From NCBI RefSeq assembly GCF_008727775.1, contig NZ_CP044232.1, forward strand, positions 186,001 to 250,000: a stretch of 64,000 nt of DNA, read 5' to 3'. Below, one piece after another: positions 35,081 to 43,251 of the stretch. Both the position numbers and the translations under genes were made by a program. The DNA comes from Microbacterium lushaniae. Lineage in GTDB: Bacteria; Actinomycetota; Actinomycetes; Actinomycetales; Microbacteriaceae. The notes under the pieces are model-generated. The model was not told the origin of the DNA, did not search any database, and was given only the letters and a program-made list of their open reading frames with translations. Within the stretch, counting starts at the first letter, position 1; each line of letters opens with the position of its first letter.

Positions 35081-36826
35081 TCAGTCCTCACCGTCGAGCC
35101 GCAGCTCGAGGCTGAGCTGGTCGGCGTCGAGTTCGGCGAGGGCGTGCCGCAGGGCGGCCGTGCTGAAGCGCCCGTCGCGCGACAGCTCGACGAGGCGTTC
35201 ACGCATCACCCCGATCAGCGCGAGGCGCAGCTCGAGCAGGTCGTGTGCGCGGGCGCTGTCGTCGTCTTCCGGGGGACGCGTCAGCCGCGCGCTCGCCCGC
35301 TCGACGACGCTGTCGGGGAAGGCCTCGCCGTCACGGCGGCGCACGTCCTCGGCGGCCATGGCCGCCGCCGCCGCGGCCTGCAGCTCGGCCGACAGCGCAT
35401 GCTGCTCCTGGTGGGAGGGGCCGTCGGTGCCCTCGCCCGAGAGCCCGAGCCGGCGCACCACCCACGGCAGAGTCAGCCCCTGGAGGGTGAGGCTGAGGAC
35501 GGCGACGAGGAACGCGATGAAGATGAGCAGCGCCCGGTCGGGGGTTTCGCGCGGCAGGGTCTGTGCCGCCGCGAGTGTCACCACGCCCCGCATCCCCGCC
35601 CACACGATCACCGTGCCGTGCCGCCAGCCCAGGGGCGAATCGCGGTAGTAGTCCATGTCGCGCATCAGGCGCGTCAAGCGCCGGCGCATCCACCCCAGCC
35701 GGCGCCGCTGACCGCGGACACGGGCACCCACCGCATCCCCGGGCGCGTCCGCGGTCAGGCGCCGGTTCAGCTGCGCCTCCAAGTCCTCCAGGCGCTCGCC
35801 GGCGGCATCCGCCCGCTGCCGCAGCCGCGGGTGGGCGCGCCGCCCCTGGCCCCAGATCAGCACCGACACGTAGGCCGCGCGCACGGCCAGCGTGATGCCC
35901 AGCGCCGCCAGGGCGAGGGATGCGGCGTACCAGATGCCCTCGTGCTCCTCGAGGTTCGCGCGGACGATCTCCTTCAGCTCCAGGCCCATGATGAGGAAGA
36001 CGGCGCCTTCCAGCAGCAGCTCGATGGTGCGCCAGTTCAGGTGGTCGCTCATTCGCTGCTCGGGCGTGAACCGCCGCGCGGCGCCCTGCCCCGTGACGAT
36101 CCCGGCCACGACGGCGGCGACGAGCCCGGATCCGCCGAGGGCCTCGGTAGGAAGGTAGGCGAGGAAGGGGACGGTGAAGCTCAGCGCGGTGTTCGCCGCC
36201 GGATGCGCCACCCACTGCCGCACGCGCAGGTTCAGCCACCCCACGCCCGCCCCCAGCACGAGGGCGATCGCCACGCCCCACGCGAACGCCCCCACTGCAT
36301 CTCCGAACGCGAACCCGCCGGCGATCGCGGCGACCGCCGTGCGCAGCAGCACGAGCGCGGTGGCGTCGTTCAGCAGGCTCTCGCCGTCGAGCATCGTCAC
36401 GACGCGGGGCGAAAGGCCCAGGCGTTTCGCGATCGAGGTGGCAACGGCATCCGTGGGACTCAGGATCGCTCCGAGCGCGATGCCCAGCGGCAGGCCGATG
36501 CCCGGGATGAGGAGCGTGAAGACCGCACCCAGCACGAGCGAGGAGATCACCACGAGCACCACCGACAGGCCGGCGATCGGCCCGAAGTCGCGGCGGAACT
36601 CCACCGCCGGCAGCTGCACGGCGGCGGAATACAGCAGCGGCGGCAGGATCCCCACGAGGATCCACTCGGGGTCGATCTCCCACGCGGGAACGAAGGGAAG
36701 CACGCTCACGCCCAGCCCGATCGCCATCAGCACGAGGGGCCCGGCGACGTTGACGCGCGGCGCCAGCGCGGTGGCCACGGCGATGACGACCACCGCGACG
36801 ACCACGATCAGGAGCGTCGCCATCAC
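35081..36826 (-). CDS. Na+/H+ antiporter (CPA1/NhaP family)
   Basis: A 581-residue cation/proton antiporter. About twelve hydrophobic segments lie in residues 1-410. ILSPTDAVATS (about 125) and the ion-binding motif ESLLNDATALV (about 150-160, Asn-Asp pair) identify the CPA1 branch. The last 170 residues are a charged cytoplasmic tail with coiled-coil character. It would exchange sodium or potassium for protons in pH and salt homeostasis. The GTG at 36826 is favoured over ATG 36823 because a TATGCT hexamer sits 6 bp before it. It diverges from the prolyl aminopeptidase unit. Confidence 0.93.
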   Translation of the reverse strand: MMATLLIVVVAVVVIAVATALAPRVNVAGPLVLMAIGLGVSVLPFVPAWEIDPEWILVGILPPLLYSAAVQLPAVEFRRDFGPIAGLSVVLVVISSLVLGAVFTLLIPGIGLPLGIALGAILSPTDAVATSIAKRLGLSPRVVTMLDGESLLNDATALVLLRTAVAAIAGGFAFGDAVGAFAWGVAIALVLGAGVGWLNLRVRQWVAHPAANTALSFTVPFLAYLPTEALGGSGLVAAVVAGIVTGQGAARRFTPEQRMSDHLNWRTIELLLEGAVFLIMGLELKEIVRANLEEHEGIWYAASLALAALGITLAVRAAYVSVLIWGQGRRAHPRLRQRADAAGERLEDLEAQLNRRLTADAPGDAVGARVRGQRRRLGWMRRRLTRLMRDMDYYRDSPLGWRHGTVIVWAGMRGVVTLAAAQTLPRETPDRALLIFIAFLVAVLSLTLQGLTLPWVVRRLGLSGEGTDGPSHQEQHALSAELQAAAAAAMAAEDVRRRDGEAFPDSVVERASARLTRPPEDDDSARAHDLLELRLALIGVMRERLVELSRDGRFSTAALRHALAELDADQLSLELRLDGED

Positions 36827-36832
36827 CCTCAG

Positions 36833-36838
36833 AGCATA
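36833..36838 (-). promoter_or_regulatory. -10 hexamer for a leaderless antiporter transcript
   Basis: On the minus strand TATGCT is followed by 6 bases (CTGAGG) and GTG 36826. Confidence 0.4.
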
Positions 36839-36878
36839 GGGTGGCCCTGTCGCGCCGTGTGCGGGCCGCGTTCACCGA

Positions 36879-36884
36879 TACGGT
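36879..36884 (+). promoter_or_regulatory. -10 hexamer upstream of the micro-ORF and pip
   Basis: TACGGT, then GAAGGC, then ATG 36891: the same leaderless spacing seen before several genes in the window. Confidence 0.4.
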
Positions 36885-36890
36885 GAAGGC

Positions 36891-36917
36891 ATGAGTTCGG
36901 AAGGACACCGGGCGTGA
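36891..36917 (+). CDS. Putative 8-codon leaderless upstream ORF coupled to pip
   Basis: ATG 36891 to TGA 36915-36917 encodes MSSEGHRA. It starts 6 bp after a TACGGT hexamer and its stop overlaps the GTG start of the aminopeptidase gene (GTGA). The Shine-Dalgarno sequence for pip (GGAAGGA, 36899-36905) lies inside it. Its translation could open or block that site. The peptide may have no function of its own. Confidence 0.35.
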   Translation: MSSEGHRA

Positions 36918-37888
36918 GCGCGCCAGCCCACCTCGACGACATCCTGTATCCCCCGCTCGAGCCGTACGAGAGCGGGATGCTCCTGGCCGGCGACGGTCAG
37001 CGGCTCTACTGGGAGCAGAGCGGCAATCCGCAGGGCAAGCCGGTCGTCTATCTGCACGGCGGCCCCGGGGGCGGGTCCAGCCCGTGGCAGCGGCGCTTCT
37101 TCGACCCCGAGAAGTACCGCATCATCCTGTTCGACCAGCGCGGATGCGGCCGCTCGACGCCGCACGCGAGCGACCCGGTCGCCGACCTGCGCCACAACAC
37201 CACGTGGCACCTCGTCGCCGACATGGAGCTGCTGCGCCGCAACCTGGGGATCGCCCAGTGGCAGGTGTTCGGCGGATCCTGGGGGAGCACCCTCGCCCTG
37301 GCGTACGCGGAGGCGCACCCCGACGCGGTCAGCGAACTCGTCCTGCGCGGCATCTTCACGCTGCGCCGCCACGAGCTGGAGTGGTTCTACGAGGGCGGCG
37401 CCTCGGCGCTGTTCCCCGATCTGTGGGACGAGTACGTCGCCCCCATCCCCGTGCTCGAGCGCTCGCACATGATCGAGGCGTACCACCGGCGCCTCAACGA
37501 TCCCGACCCAGCCGTCCACGGCCCCGCCGCGCTGGCGTGGACCCGGTGGGAGGCAGCCACCGTCACCCTCGTGCCGGATGAGGGGTTCATCGCCGAGATG
37601 AGCGACCCGGCGAAGGCGACGGCTTTCGCCCGCATCGAGAACCACTACTTCGTCAACGGCGGATGGCTCCGCGAGGGGCAGCTGATCGAGGATGCCGTGC
37701 GCCTGCGCGGCATCCCCACCGTCATCGTGCAGGGGCGCTACGACGTCTGCACCCCGATGATGACGGCATGGGACCTGCACCGGATGCTGCCGGAGGCCGA
37801 GTTCGTCGTGGTGCCCGACGCGGGCCACTCCGCGACCGAGCCGGGGATCGCCCGCGCGCTGCGCGCGGCCGCCGACCGCTTCGCCTGA
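36914..37888 (+). CDS. pip: Prolyl aminopeptidase (proline iminopeptidase)
   Basis: A 324-residue alpha/beta hydrolase of peptidase family S33 that releases N-terminal proline. The oxyanion segment HGGPGGGSS lies near residue 48, DQRGCGRSTPH at about 75-85, the nucleophile elbow GGSWGSTLALAYA at about 118-130, the Asp in GRYDVCTP near 277 and the His in AGHSATEPG near 305. The cap domain residues and length agree with monomeric bacterial Pip. GTG start with GGAAGGA 8 bases upstream, embedded in the micro-ORF. Confidence 0.95.
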   Translation: MSAPAHLDDILYPPLEPYESGMLLAGDGQRLYWEQSGNPQGKPVVYLHGGPGGGSSPWQRRFFDPEKYRIILFDQRGCGRSTPHASDPVADLRHNTTWHLVADMELLRRNLGIAQWQVFGGSWGSTLALAYAEAHPDAVSELVLRGIFTLRRHELEWFYEGGASALFPDLWDEYVAPIPVLERSHMIEAYHRRLNDPDPAVHGPAALAWTRWEAATVTLVPDEGFIAEMSDPAKATAFARIENHYFVNGGWLREGQLIEDAVRLRGIPTVIVQGRYDVCTPMMTAWDLHRMLPEAEFVVVPDAGHSATEPGIARALRAAADRFA

Positions 37889-37895
37889 CCCCGCG

Positions 37896-37911
37896 CCGCG
37901 GGGCCCCGCGG
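37896..37911. terminator. Palindrome between convergent genes
   Basis: CCGCGGGGCCCCGCGG is a perfect 16-bp palindrome in the 43-bp gap between pip and the aldehyde dehydrogenase gene. It may serve as a bidirectional hairpin; no T-runs are present. Confidence 0.3.
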
Positions 37912-37931
37912 GCCGAGGACCCGGCCGCGGG

Positions 37932-39677
37932 TCAGGCGCCGAAGGCCTTCGTGAGGGTCGCGGCCAGGCGCAGCGGGTTGCCGTCCGCGCGGAAGCGGGT
38001 GAGGCCCTCGCTGACCTCCGCGCCGGTGCGGGCCGTGACGAACCACGGCGGCTTGGGCAGCACCGTGAAGGCGCCGCGGCCGCGCACCGCTCCGGGGATC
38101 ATGCGCGGGAAGGGGCGGAAAGGCCCCCGCATGACCGAGCGCTCGACCCGGTCGAGCAGGCGCGCGTTGTGCACGACGCCGATGCCGCTGCCCACGTGCG
38201 CGGGCGTGCCGCCGGGGAAGGCGCCCCAGGACAGGCCCGGGATCGTGAACATCGCCCCGGTCCACGCGTTGACCGCGATGCTGCCGTAGCGCAGTGCGGC
38301 GATCGCATCGTCGAGGCCGTCGCCGAGCTCGGCCTCGGTGACGGGGTCGATGAGCACGTTGGCGCCGAGGCTGCCGGTGAGCCGGTCGTTGGCGTGGGCG
38401 ACGGCGGCGTCGAGAAAGGCCCGCCCGGTACCCGGGAGCGTCAGCACGCCCAGCACGGGGGCGAAGTACTCGGTGGTCTCCACCGGGTCGGCGTCGGCAT
38501 CCCGGTCGACCTGGACGATCGCGCGCGTGCCGTCGGCCGACCACGTCGCGTCGGGATAGGACGCGGCGACCGCGGCGAGGGTCTCGCCGCTGCGGGGATA
38601 CCAGACCGTGCGGGCGGGGGCGGCGGCATAGGCGCTCCGCAGCGCCGCGAGGAAGGCGCCCCGCTGCGGCCAGTCGGCGCTGAGGAGCACGACCTGTCCC
38701 GCGACGCAGTTGTGCCCGCTGTTCTGCAGGCGCATCGTGACGATGTGCTCGGCCTGGAAACGGAGGTCGGCGTCGCTCCACCGGCCCGGGACGACGATGA
38801 TCGGCGACACCCCGCCCAGCTCCGCGGTGATCGGGACGGTGAGCGCCGGCTCTCCCGCGGCACGGCGGCGCGCGGCATCCTCGCCCGTTCCCCACACGAT
38901 CGCGTCGAAGGTCGCCGCCGACCCGGTGATGTGCACGTGCGAGAACGCCGGATGCTGCGTCAGGTACGCGCCGATGTCCCCGCCGCCGTGCACGATCCGC
39001 AGCAGGCCGAGTTCGATCAGTGGCGCGAAGGCGCGCTCGAACACCGGCACGAGGGCATCCTGCGTCGGGTTCACCTTCAGCATGCAGACGCGGTTGGCCG
39101 AAAGCAGCTCGTACAGCACGTCGAGGATCGGGATGGAGGTGACGTTGCCGGCGCCGAGCACCAGCCCGATGCCACCGGCGTCCGTCGGCGTGCGCTGCCC
39201 GAGTCCCGCCGCGGCGATCGCCTCGGCGCGCGTCACGCCGGGTTCGAGCCACACCTCTCCGCGGAATCCCGACAGCAGCACCCGGTCGATGGGTTCGGCC
39301 GGGAGCACGTGCGCGCGGATGCGGCCGCCGGGAGCGTCGGTCAGGCGCACGCCGTCGAGCGGGCTGCGGCCGCCGGCGAGGGCGCGCAGCGTCCGCACCG
39401 CAGCATCCAGCGCCGTGAGCGTGGTGTACGGACCGCTCAGCCACTCCTCGCCCCGCAGCGGCGAGCCGGCGGGGAGGGCTTTGGAGACCGCGGCGGTGAG
39501 CGCCCACTCCTCGGCCGCGGCGCCGACGGTGTCGCGCAGGCGCCCCAGCAGACGCGCCCGCTGGGCGAGGTCGAGGGTCGACCACAGTCGCGAGCCGGTG
39601 GTGAGGGCCTGCAGGTCTGCCTCGATCCGCTCTCGCGTGGCGTCGGCGGGGGTGGCGGCGGGCTGCTCGAGGGTCAC
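37932..39677 (-). CDS. Aldehyde dehydrogenase family protein
   Basis: A 581-residue NAD(P)-dependent dehydrogenase fold. The nucleotide-binding strand and turn (LVLGAGNVTSIPILDVLYE, CMLKVNPTQD) precede the catalytic Glu region ITAELGGVSP and the nucleophile Cys in NSGHNCVAGQVVL. The protein is about 80-100 residues longer than a typical ALDH at its N-terminal and central parts and lacks the standard FTGS motif (HITGSAATF instead), so it belongs to a divergent subgroup without a known substrate. The GTG at 39677 is preferred since AAGGAG lies 7 bases upstream. It follows the LLM gene by 56 bp on the same strand. Confidence 0.88.
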   Translation of the reverse strand: MTLEQPAATPADATRERIEADLQALTTGSRLWSTLDLAQRARLLGRLRDTVGAAAEEWALTAAVSKALPAGSPLRGEEWLSGPYTTLTALDAAVRTLRALAGGRSPLDGVRLTDAPGGRIRAHVLPAEPIDRVLLSGFRGEVWLEPGVTRAEAIAAAGLGQRTPTDAGGIGLVLGAGNVTSIPILDVLYELLSANRVCMLKVNPTQDALVPVFERAFAPLIELGLLRIVHGGGDIGAYLTQHPAFSHVHITGSAATFDAIVWGTGEDAARRRAAGEPALTVPITAELGGVSPIIVVPGRWSDADLRFQAEHIVTMRLQNSGHNCVAGQVVLLSADWPQRGAFLAALRSAYAAAPARTVWYPRSGETLAAVAASYPDATWSADGTRAIVQVDRDADADPVETTEYFAPVLGVLTLPGTGRAFLDAAVAHANDRLTGSLGANVLIDPVTEAELGDGLDDAIAALRYGSIAVNAWTGAMFTIPGLSWGAFPGGTPAHVGSGIGVVHNARLLDRVERSVMRGPFRPFPRMIPGAVRGRGAFTVLPKPPWFVTARTGAEVSEGLTRFRADGNPLRLAATLTKAFGA

Positions 39678-39733
39678 GGGGGCTCTCCTTCGGTGGCCTC
39701 CCAGCATAGGTGCGGCCCCTGAAGGGCCTGCGG

Positions 39734-40600
39734 TCAGGCGTTCTGCAGCAGGGTCGCGACCGCGCCCGCGCCGGCCATGAATCCGGCGATGTCACGGTCG
39801 GCCAGCGGCGGCTGCAGGATGACGCGGGTGGCCCCGGCGGCGAAGTAGGGGTCGAGCGCGGCGGCGACCTCCTCCGGTGCGCCGGCGATGGGGACTGCAG
39901 GCGCGTCGCCGTCCGTCGGCTCGCTCGGTGCCGGCGGGGCGTGGCGCGGATCGAAGGCCGCCTCGACGAACACCACCAGCTCGTGTGCGCCGGTCCGCCC
40001 CGCCGCCGCCCGGCCTTCCCGGGCCAGGGCGAGGGTGCGCGACACCCGCTCGGGCGTGCTGCTGGCCGGCAGCACGGTGCCGTCGCCCACTTCGCCTGTG
40101 AGGCGCACGGTCTTCGGTCCCTCGCCCGCGACCACGAGGGGCGGCGGGTCGGCGGGCGGCCAGTCCAGCCGGACGCGGTCCAGGGACACGTAGCGGCCGG
40201 ACGTGGTCGTCTCGGCGCCGGAGAGGAGGGAGCGCAGTGCGGGGACGTACTCGCGCATGAGGGTCAGCGGTGAGGCCGCGCGAGCGCCGATCTGTCCCAT
40301 CCACGACTGCACGCCATGCCCGACGCCGGGGATGAGGCGGCCGGGGAACATCCGCTCGACGGTGGCGATCTCCATCGCGGTGAGGGCCACGTTGCGCATC
40401 GGCATGGGCGCGACGCCGATGCCCACACGCATCCGCGCCGTCCATGCCAGGACCGCGGAGGCGGAGGCGAACGCGGATTCGCGGAAGCAGTCCTCCCACA
40501 GCCACAGCTCCGGGACGCCCGACTCCTCGGCGGCCTGAGCGGCGTCGCGCAGCGCCTCGGGAGGGAAGTACGGGGTGAAGATCGCGCCGATGCGGTTCAT
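39734..40600 (-). CDS. LLM-class flavin-dependent oxidoreductase
   Basis: A 288-residue single-domain luciferase-like TIM barrel, FMN- or F420-dependent. Family blocks include the N-terminal strand IGAIFTPYFPP, ELWLWEDCF, RVGIGVAPMPMRNV, FPGRLIPGVGHG and PPLVVAGEGPKTVRL. The order and the short length fit the TIGR03620/F420-type subgroup common in Actinobacteria. No substrate can be predicted. It lies between the glutaredoxin and aldehyde dehydrogenase genes, all on the minus strand with 49-56 bp gaps. Confidence 0.9.
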   Translation of the reverse strand: MNRIGAIFTPYFPPEALRDAAQAAEESGVPELWLWEDCFRESAFASASAVLAWTARMRVGIGVAPMPMRNVALTAMEIATVERMFPGRLIPGVGHGVQSWMGQIGARAASPLTLMREYVPALRSLLSGAETTTSGRYVSLDRVRLDWPPADPPPLVVAGEGPKTVRLTGEVGDGTVLPASSTPERVSRTLALAREGRAAAGRTGAHELVVFVEAAFDPRHAPPAPSEPTDGDAPAVPIAGAPEEVAAALDPYFAAGATRVILQPPLADRDIAGFMAGAGAVATLLQNA

Positions 40601-40649
40601 GCCCTCACTCTGGCATGGGCCGCCGACGCGGGCCCTTCGCGGGGACCGG

Positions 40650-40907
40650 TCAGATGAGCGCGAGCTCGCGGAGCTTGGCTTCCACCTCGGCGTTGGTCGG
40701 CTCGACGTGGTGAGAGGCGTCGGGGTAGACCACGACGGGGATGTTCGTGCGGCCGGAGATCTCCCGCGCCACGTCGGCGGCGGCCGGGTCTGCCTCCAGG
40801 TCGACGTACTCGTAGGGCAGGCCGAGCTCGTCGAGCTGGGCTTTCGTGCGGCGGCAATCGCGGCACCAGTCGGCGCCGAACATGGTCACAGAGGCAGAAG
40901 AAGTCAC
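40650..40907 (-). CDS. Glutaredoxin-like protein (mycoredoxin type)
   Basis: An 85-residue thiol-disulfide protein. The active site WCRDC (Cys15, Cys18) sits after the first strand (TMFGADWC), followed by RRTKAQLDELGLPYEYVDLE and the cis-Pro segment TNIPVVVY, a compact glutaredoxin fold. In mycothiol-producing Actinobacteria such proteins reduce mycothiol mixed disulfides (mycoredoxin); the CRDC rather than CGYC site leaves partner specificity open. The GTG start is 6 bp after TAGCGT on the minus strand, suggesting a leaderless message. Confidence 0.9.
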   Translation of the reverse strand: MTSSASVTMFGADWCRDCRRTKAQLDELGLPYEYVDLEADPAAADVAREISGRTNIPVVVYPDASHHVEPTNAEVEAKLRELALI

Positions 40908-40913
40908 ACCTTC

Positions 40914-40919
40914 ACGCTA
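40914..40919 (-). promoter_or_regulatory. -10 hexamer for a leaderless glutaredoxin transcript
   Basis: Minus strand: TAGCGT, six bases GAAGGT, then GTG 40907. Confidence 0.45.
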
Positions 40920-40949
40920 GGCGAGCGCCCATGGGAGACCCCTGGGCGC

Positions 40950-42083
40950 TCAGGCGGCGCGTTCGTCGGCGGCGACCGGCGCTGCGGCGGCCGGCGCCGC
41001 GGCTCCCGCACGCTGGCGCTGCGGTGCGTAGACGATGAGGGCGTGGAAGACGAAGCGCACCACGAAGGCCGCCACGAGGGTGAGGGCGGCCGCGACGACG
41101 CTGGGGATGTGGGTGGCCTCCACGATGACCCACAGCACCGGGATGCGGATGACCGCCTCGAGGTTGTTGAACGTGAACGACTTCAGGAACCGGTGGCGCA
41201 TGAGGCCCGAGTCGGCGCGCATGTCGGCGAAGACGAGGTACTCCAGGAGCAGGAAGTTGCCGATGATCGTCACTTCGCTGGCGATGATCGCGGCCCATAC
41301 GTACTCCATGCCGAGCGCGATCAGCGCCCACATGATGGCGAGGTTGGCCACGGCGCCCACGCCTCCGACGACCGCGAACGCCGACATGCGACCGAACCGC
41401 AGCATCGTCAGCTGCGCCAGGAACCGCACTCCCTGGGTGAACGAGGCCTTGGATGCGCCGGCGTGCCGCTCGGCGAAGTCGAAGGGCACTTCGGCCAGGC
41501 GCAGCTGCCGGCGCGCGAGGACCTCGAGCAGGATCTTGAACCCGCGCGGCCGGAGCGTGTCGAGTTCGACGGCCGGACGGTGCAGGAGGAAGAAGCCCGT
41601 CATCGGGTCGGAGCATCCATGGAGCTTGCGGGGGAACATCGCCTTGGTCAGCAGCGTCGAAAGGCGTGACACCGCGGTGCGCACGGAGCCGGCCAGCCCC
41701 TTCGAGGTGCCGCCGGAGACGTAGCGCGACGCCACGACGACGTCGACGTCGCCCCGCGCGGCCCGGGCGAGCAGCTGGGGGATGACCTCGGGCGGATGCT
41801 GCAGGTCGCCGTCCATCACGAGGCACCAGTCGGCGGTGGCCGCCTGGATGCCGGCGACGACCGCGCCGCCGAGTCCGCCGACCGCCTCGGCGCGATGGAT
41901 GAGCCGGACCGGTGCGTCGCTCTCGGCCGCGGCCGCGCGGATGATGTCGGGGGTGTCATCGGTGGAGTCGTCGACGAAGACGACCTCGTACGCCGTGCCG
42001 GCGAGGGTCTGGGCGAGCCGGCGCAGCAGCTCCCGCACATTCGGACCCTCGTTGAAGGTCGGAACGATCAGGGACAGATCCAT
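40950..42083 (-). CDS. GT2 glycosyltransferase (polyprenol-phosphate mannosyltransferase-like) fused to a GtrA domain
   Basis: A 377-residue membrane enzyme. Residues 1-225 form a GT-A domain: LIVPTFNEGPNVREL, FVDDSTDDTPDII, GGLGGAVVAGIQAA and the metal-binding VMDGDLQHPPEV (DxD-like), all as in dolichol/polyprenol-phosphate mannosyl- or glucosyltransferases (Dpm1). Residues about 235-355 are a GtrA-like four-helix membrane domain (FAVVGGVGAVANLAIMWALI ...). The product would be a lipid-linked sugar for protein or glycan glycosylation. An Ala-rich tail ends the protein. A TAGGCT hexamer lies about 25 bp upstream of the ATG. Confidence 0.94.
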   Translation of the reverse strand: MDLSLIVPTFNEGPNVRELLRRLAQTLAGTAYEVVFVDDSTDDTPDIIRAAAAESDAPVRLIHRAEAVGGLGGAVVAGIQAATADWCLVMDGDLQHPPEVIPQLLARAARGDVDVVVASRYVSGGTSKGLAGSVRTAVSRLSTLLTKAMFPRKLHGCSDPMTGFFLLHRPAVELDTLRPRGFKILLEVLARRQLRLAEVPFDFAERHAGASKASFTQGVRFLAQLTMLRFGRMSAFAVVGGVGAVANLAIMWALIALGMEYVWAAIIASEVTIIGNFLLLEYLVFADMRADSGLMRHRFLKSFTFNNLEAVIRIPVLWVIVEATHIPSVVAAALTLVAAFVVRFVFHALIVYAPQRQRAGAAAPAAAAPVAADERAA

Positions 42084-42141
42084 GGGAACTCGCGATTCGA
42101 TGGCAGGGCTCTCAGCCTAATGCGCCCGCCACGCGCCACCC

Positions 42142-42209
42142 CGAGAGTGCACCGACTCGGCGAGAGTGCACCGGATCCGGTGCCGTTTCGCCAGGATGAT
42201 GCACTCTCG
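42142..42209. repeat. Palindromic element, family B, copy 2 (68 bp)
   Basis: A 68-bp element centred at 42175.5 (GGATCC). CGAGAGTGCAC occurs as a direct pair at 42142 and 42161 (19 bp apart). The mirror half has GGTGCCGTTTCG and GCACTCTCG (42201-42209). Same length, order and orientation as copy 1 at 34456-34523. Confidence 0.8.
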
Positions 42210-42279
42210 GCGCAGGGCGGACGACGGACGGCGCACGGTGAAAGGACGCGGACTATTTACAGAGCGAACTAGTCTGAGT

Positions 42280-42285
42280 TACGAT
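42280..42285 (+). promoter_or_regulatory. -10 hexamer for a leaderless padR transcript
   Basis: TACGAT followed by CTAGCC and the GTG start at 42292. Confidence 0.45.
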
Positions 42286-42291
42286 CTAGCC

Positions 42292-42654
42292 GTGGGTGGG
42301 GATAGATCGACGGGCGACTGGTTCCGCTCGGCGCTGCCGATGCTCCTCCTCTGCCGTCTCGCTGACGAGCCGCAGCACGGCTATGCGCTGATGGAGGGGT
42401 TGCGCTCCTGGGGGTTCGACGTCAAAGGAGCGACCGTGTATCCCCACCTGAACCGCCTGCACGACGAGGGCCGGATCGACTCCGAATGGCACGCTCCCCG
42501 AAGCGGCCCGGCGCGGAAGATCATGACCATCACGGATGAGGGTCGCGAACACCTTCGCGAACTCCAGGAGCAGTGGGCCCTGTTCCGGAGCCAGATGGAC
42601 GCAGCGCTGGAACGGCCGGCCCATGGCAGTGCCGCCGACGGGGAGGAAGACTGA
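42292..42654 (+). CDS. PadR family transcriptional regulator
   Basis: A 120-residue regulator. The winged-helix core shows LLLCRLADEPQHGYALMEGL (helix 1-2), ATVYPHLNRLHDEGRIDSEW (recognition helix and wing) and the C-terminal helix REHLRELQEQWALFRSQMDAAL. This is the standard PadR layout. The GTG at 42292 is chosen because it leaves a normal N-terminus and a TACGAT hexamer precedes it by 6 bp; the in-frame GTG/ATG starts near 42166 lie inside the palindromic element. Its stop shares a base with the next ATG (TGATG). PadR plus HAAS-type protein pairs are frequent and usually self-regulated. Confidence 0.92.
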   Translation: MGGDRSTGDWFRSALPMLLLCRLADEPQHGYALMEGLRSWGFDVKGATVYPHLNRLHDEGRIDSEWHAPRSGPARKIMTITDEGREHLRELQEQWALFRSQMDAALERPAHGSAADGEED

Positions 42655-43046
42655 TGAGCTACTACGCCGCACTCGCGCAGGCGCTGCGCGACCGTGGGTG
42701 TACGGAGGCGCAGGTCCGGGAGGCCCTGGCGGCCGTGTCCGAGACGACCGCCCTGAGTGGGAGCGCCCCCGAGGACGAGTTCGGGCCGGCGAAGCAGTAC
42801 GCGGAGAGCTTCACCGGGACCCGCAGGCGCACGCCGGCGCAGCTGCTCCGGTGGCTGACGCTGCCCGCAGCGATCCTCGCCGTGGTCGTTCTGCGGGTCT
42901 TCGCCTTCCCTCACATCGACTTCCTTCCGTGGGGTGCCCTCCTGTCGGCCGTGGTCTTCGTCGCGGTGGGGGTGATGAGCGAGATCGTCACGACTCTCGT
43001 CAACCGGAGACTCCCGCAGGGCTTCGGCCTCCCTCCCGCCGCCTGA
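42654..43046 (+). CDS. HAAS-type membrane protein encoded with PadR
   Basis: A 130-residue protein. The N-terminal 55 residues form the HAAS-like helical domain (YYAALAQALRDRGCTEAQVREALAAV... EDEFGPAKQYAESF), seen in proteins co-encoded with PadR regulators. Two transmembrane helices follow (about 66-84 and 91-113). Start and stop positions couple it to padR (TGATG). It probably acts in the same signalling module as PadR; no enzymatic motif is visible. Confidence 0.8.
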   Translation: MSYYAALAQALRDRGCTEAQVREALAAVSETTALSGSAPEDEFGPAKQYAESFTGTRRRTPAQLLRWLTLPAAILAVVVLRVFAFPHIDFLPWGALLSAVVFVAVGVMSEIVTTLVNRRLPQGFGLPPAA

Positions 43047-43082
43047 CGCCTGCTGCGCCGACCGGTGGCCGCCCCACGCCCC

Positions 43083-43164
43083 GCACAACGGCGGAAATCG
43101 TGGCCGACACGCCGCCGCCGCGCCCCGCGCGACGGCGCGTCGCCGAGCATCCCCGCGCCTGTGC
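43083..43164. repeat. Palindromic element, family C, copy 2 (82 bp)
   Basis: An 82-bp element bounded by GCACAAC (43083-43089) and a degenerate CCTGTGC (43158-43164). Its left half matches the reverse complement of the right half of copy 1 (GCACAACGGCGG...ATCGT...GACACGCCG). Same length as copy 1 (4435-4516). Confidence 0.65.
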
Positions 43165-43184
43165 AGGGCGGCCACACCGCGGAC

Positions 43185-43222
43185 CTATCGAATACCTGGA
43201 GGAATCTATCGAATAACGATAG
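43185..43222. promoter_or_regulatory. Repeated operator upstream of the DUF2975/XRE pair
   Basis: CTATCGAATA occurs at 43185-43194 and 43206-43215, exactly 21 bp apart (two helical turns). The second copy is also half of an inverted repeat CTATCG-AATAA-CGATAG (43206-43222). The site ends 30 bp before the ATG, so it likely overlaps the promoter. The co-encoded XRE protein is the obvious candidate ligand. Confidence 0.6.
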
Positions 43223-43251
43223 AGTGGCGGCATTCCGACGAAGGAGGGGCC

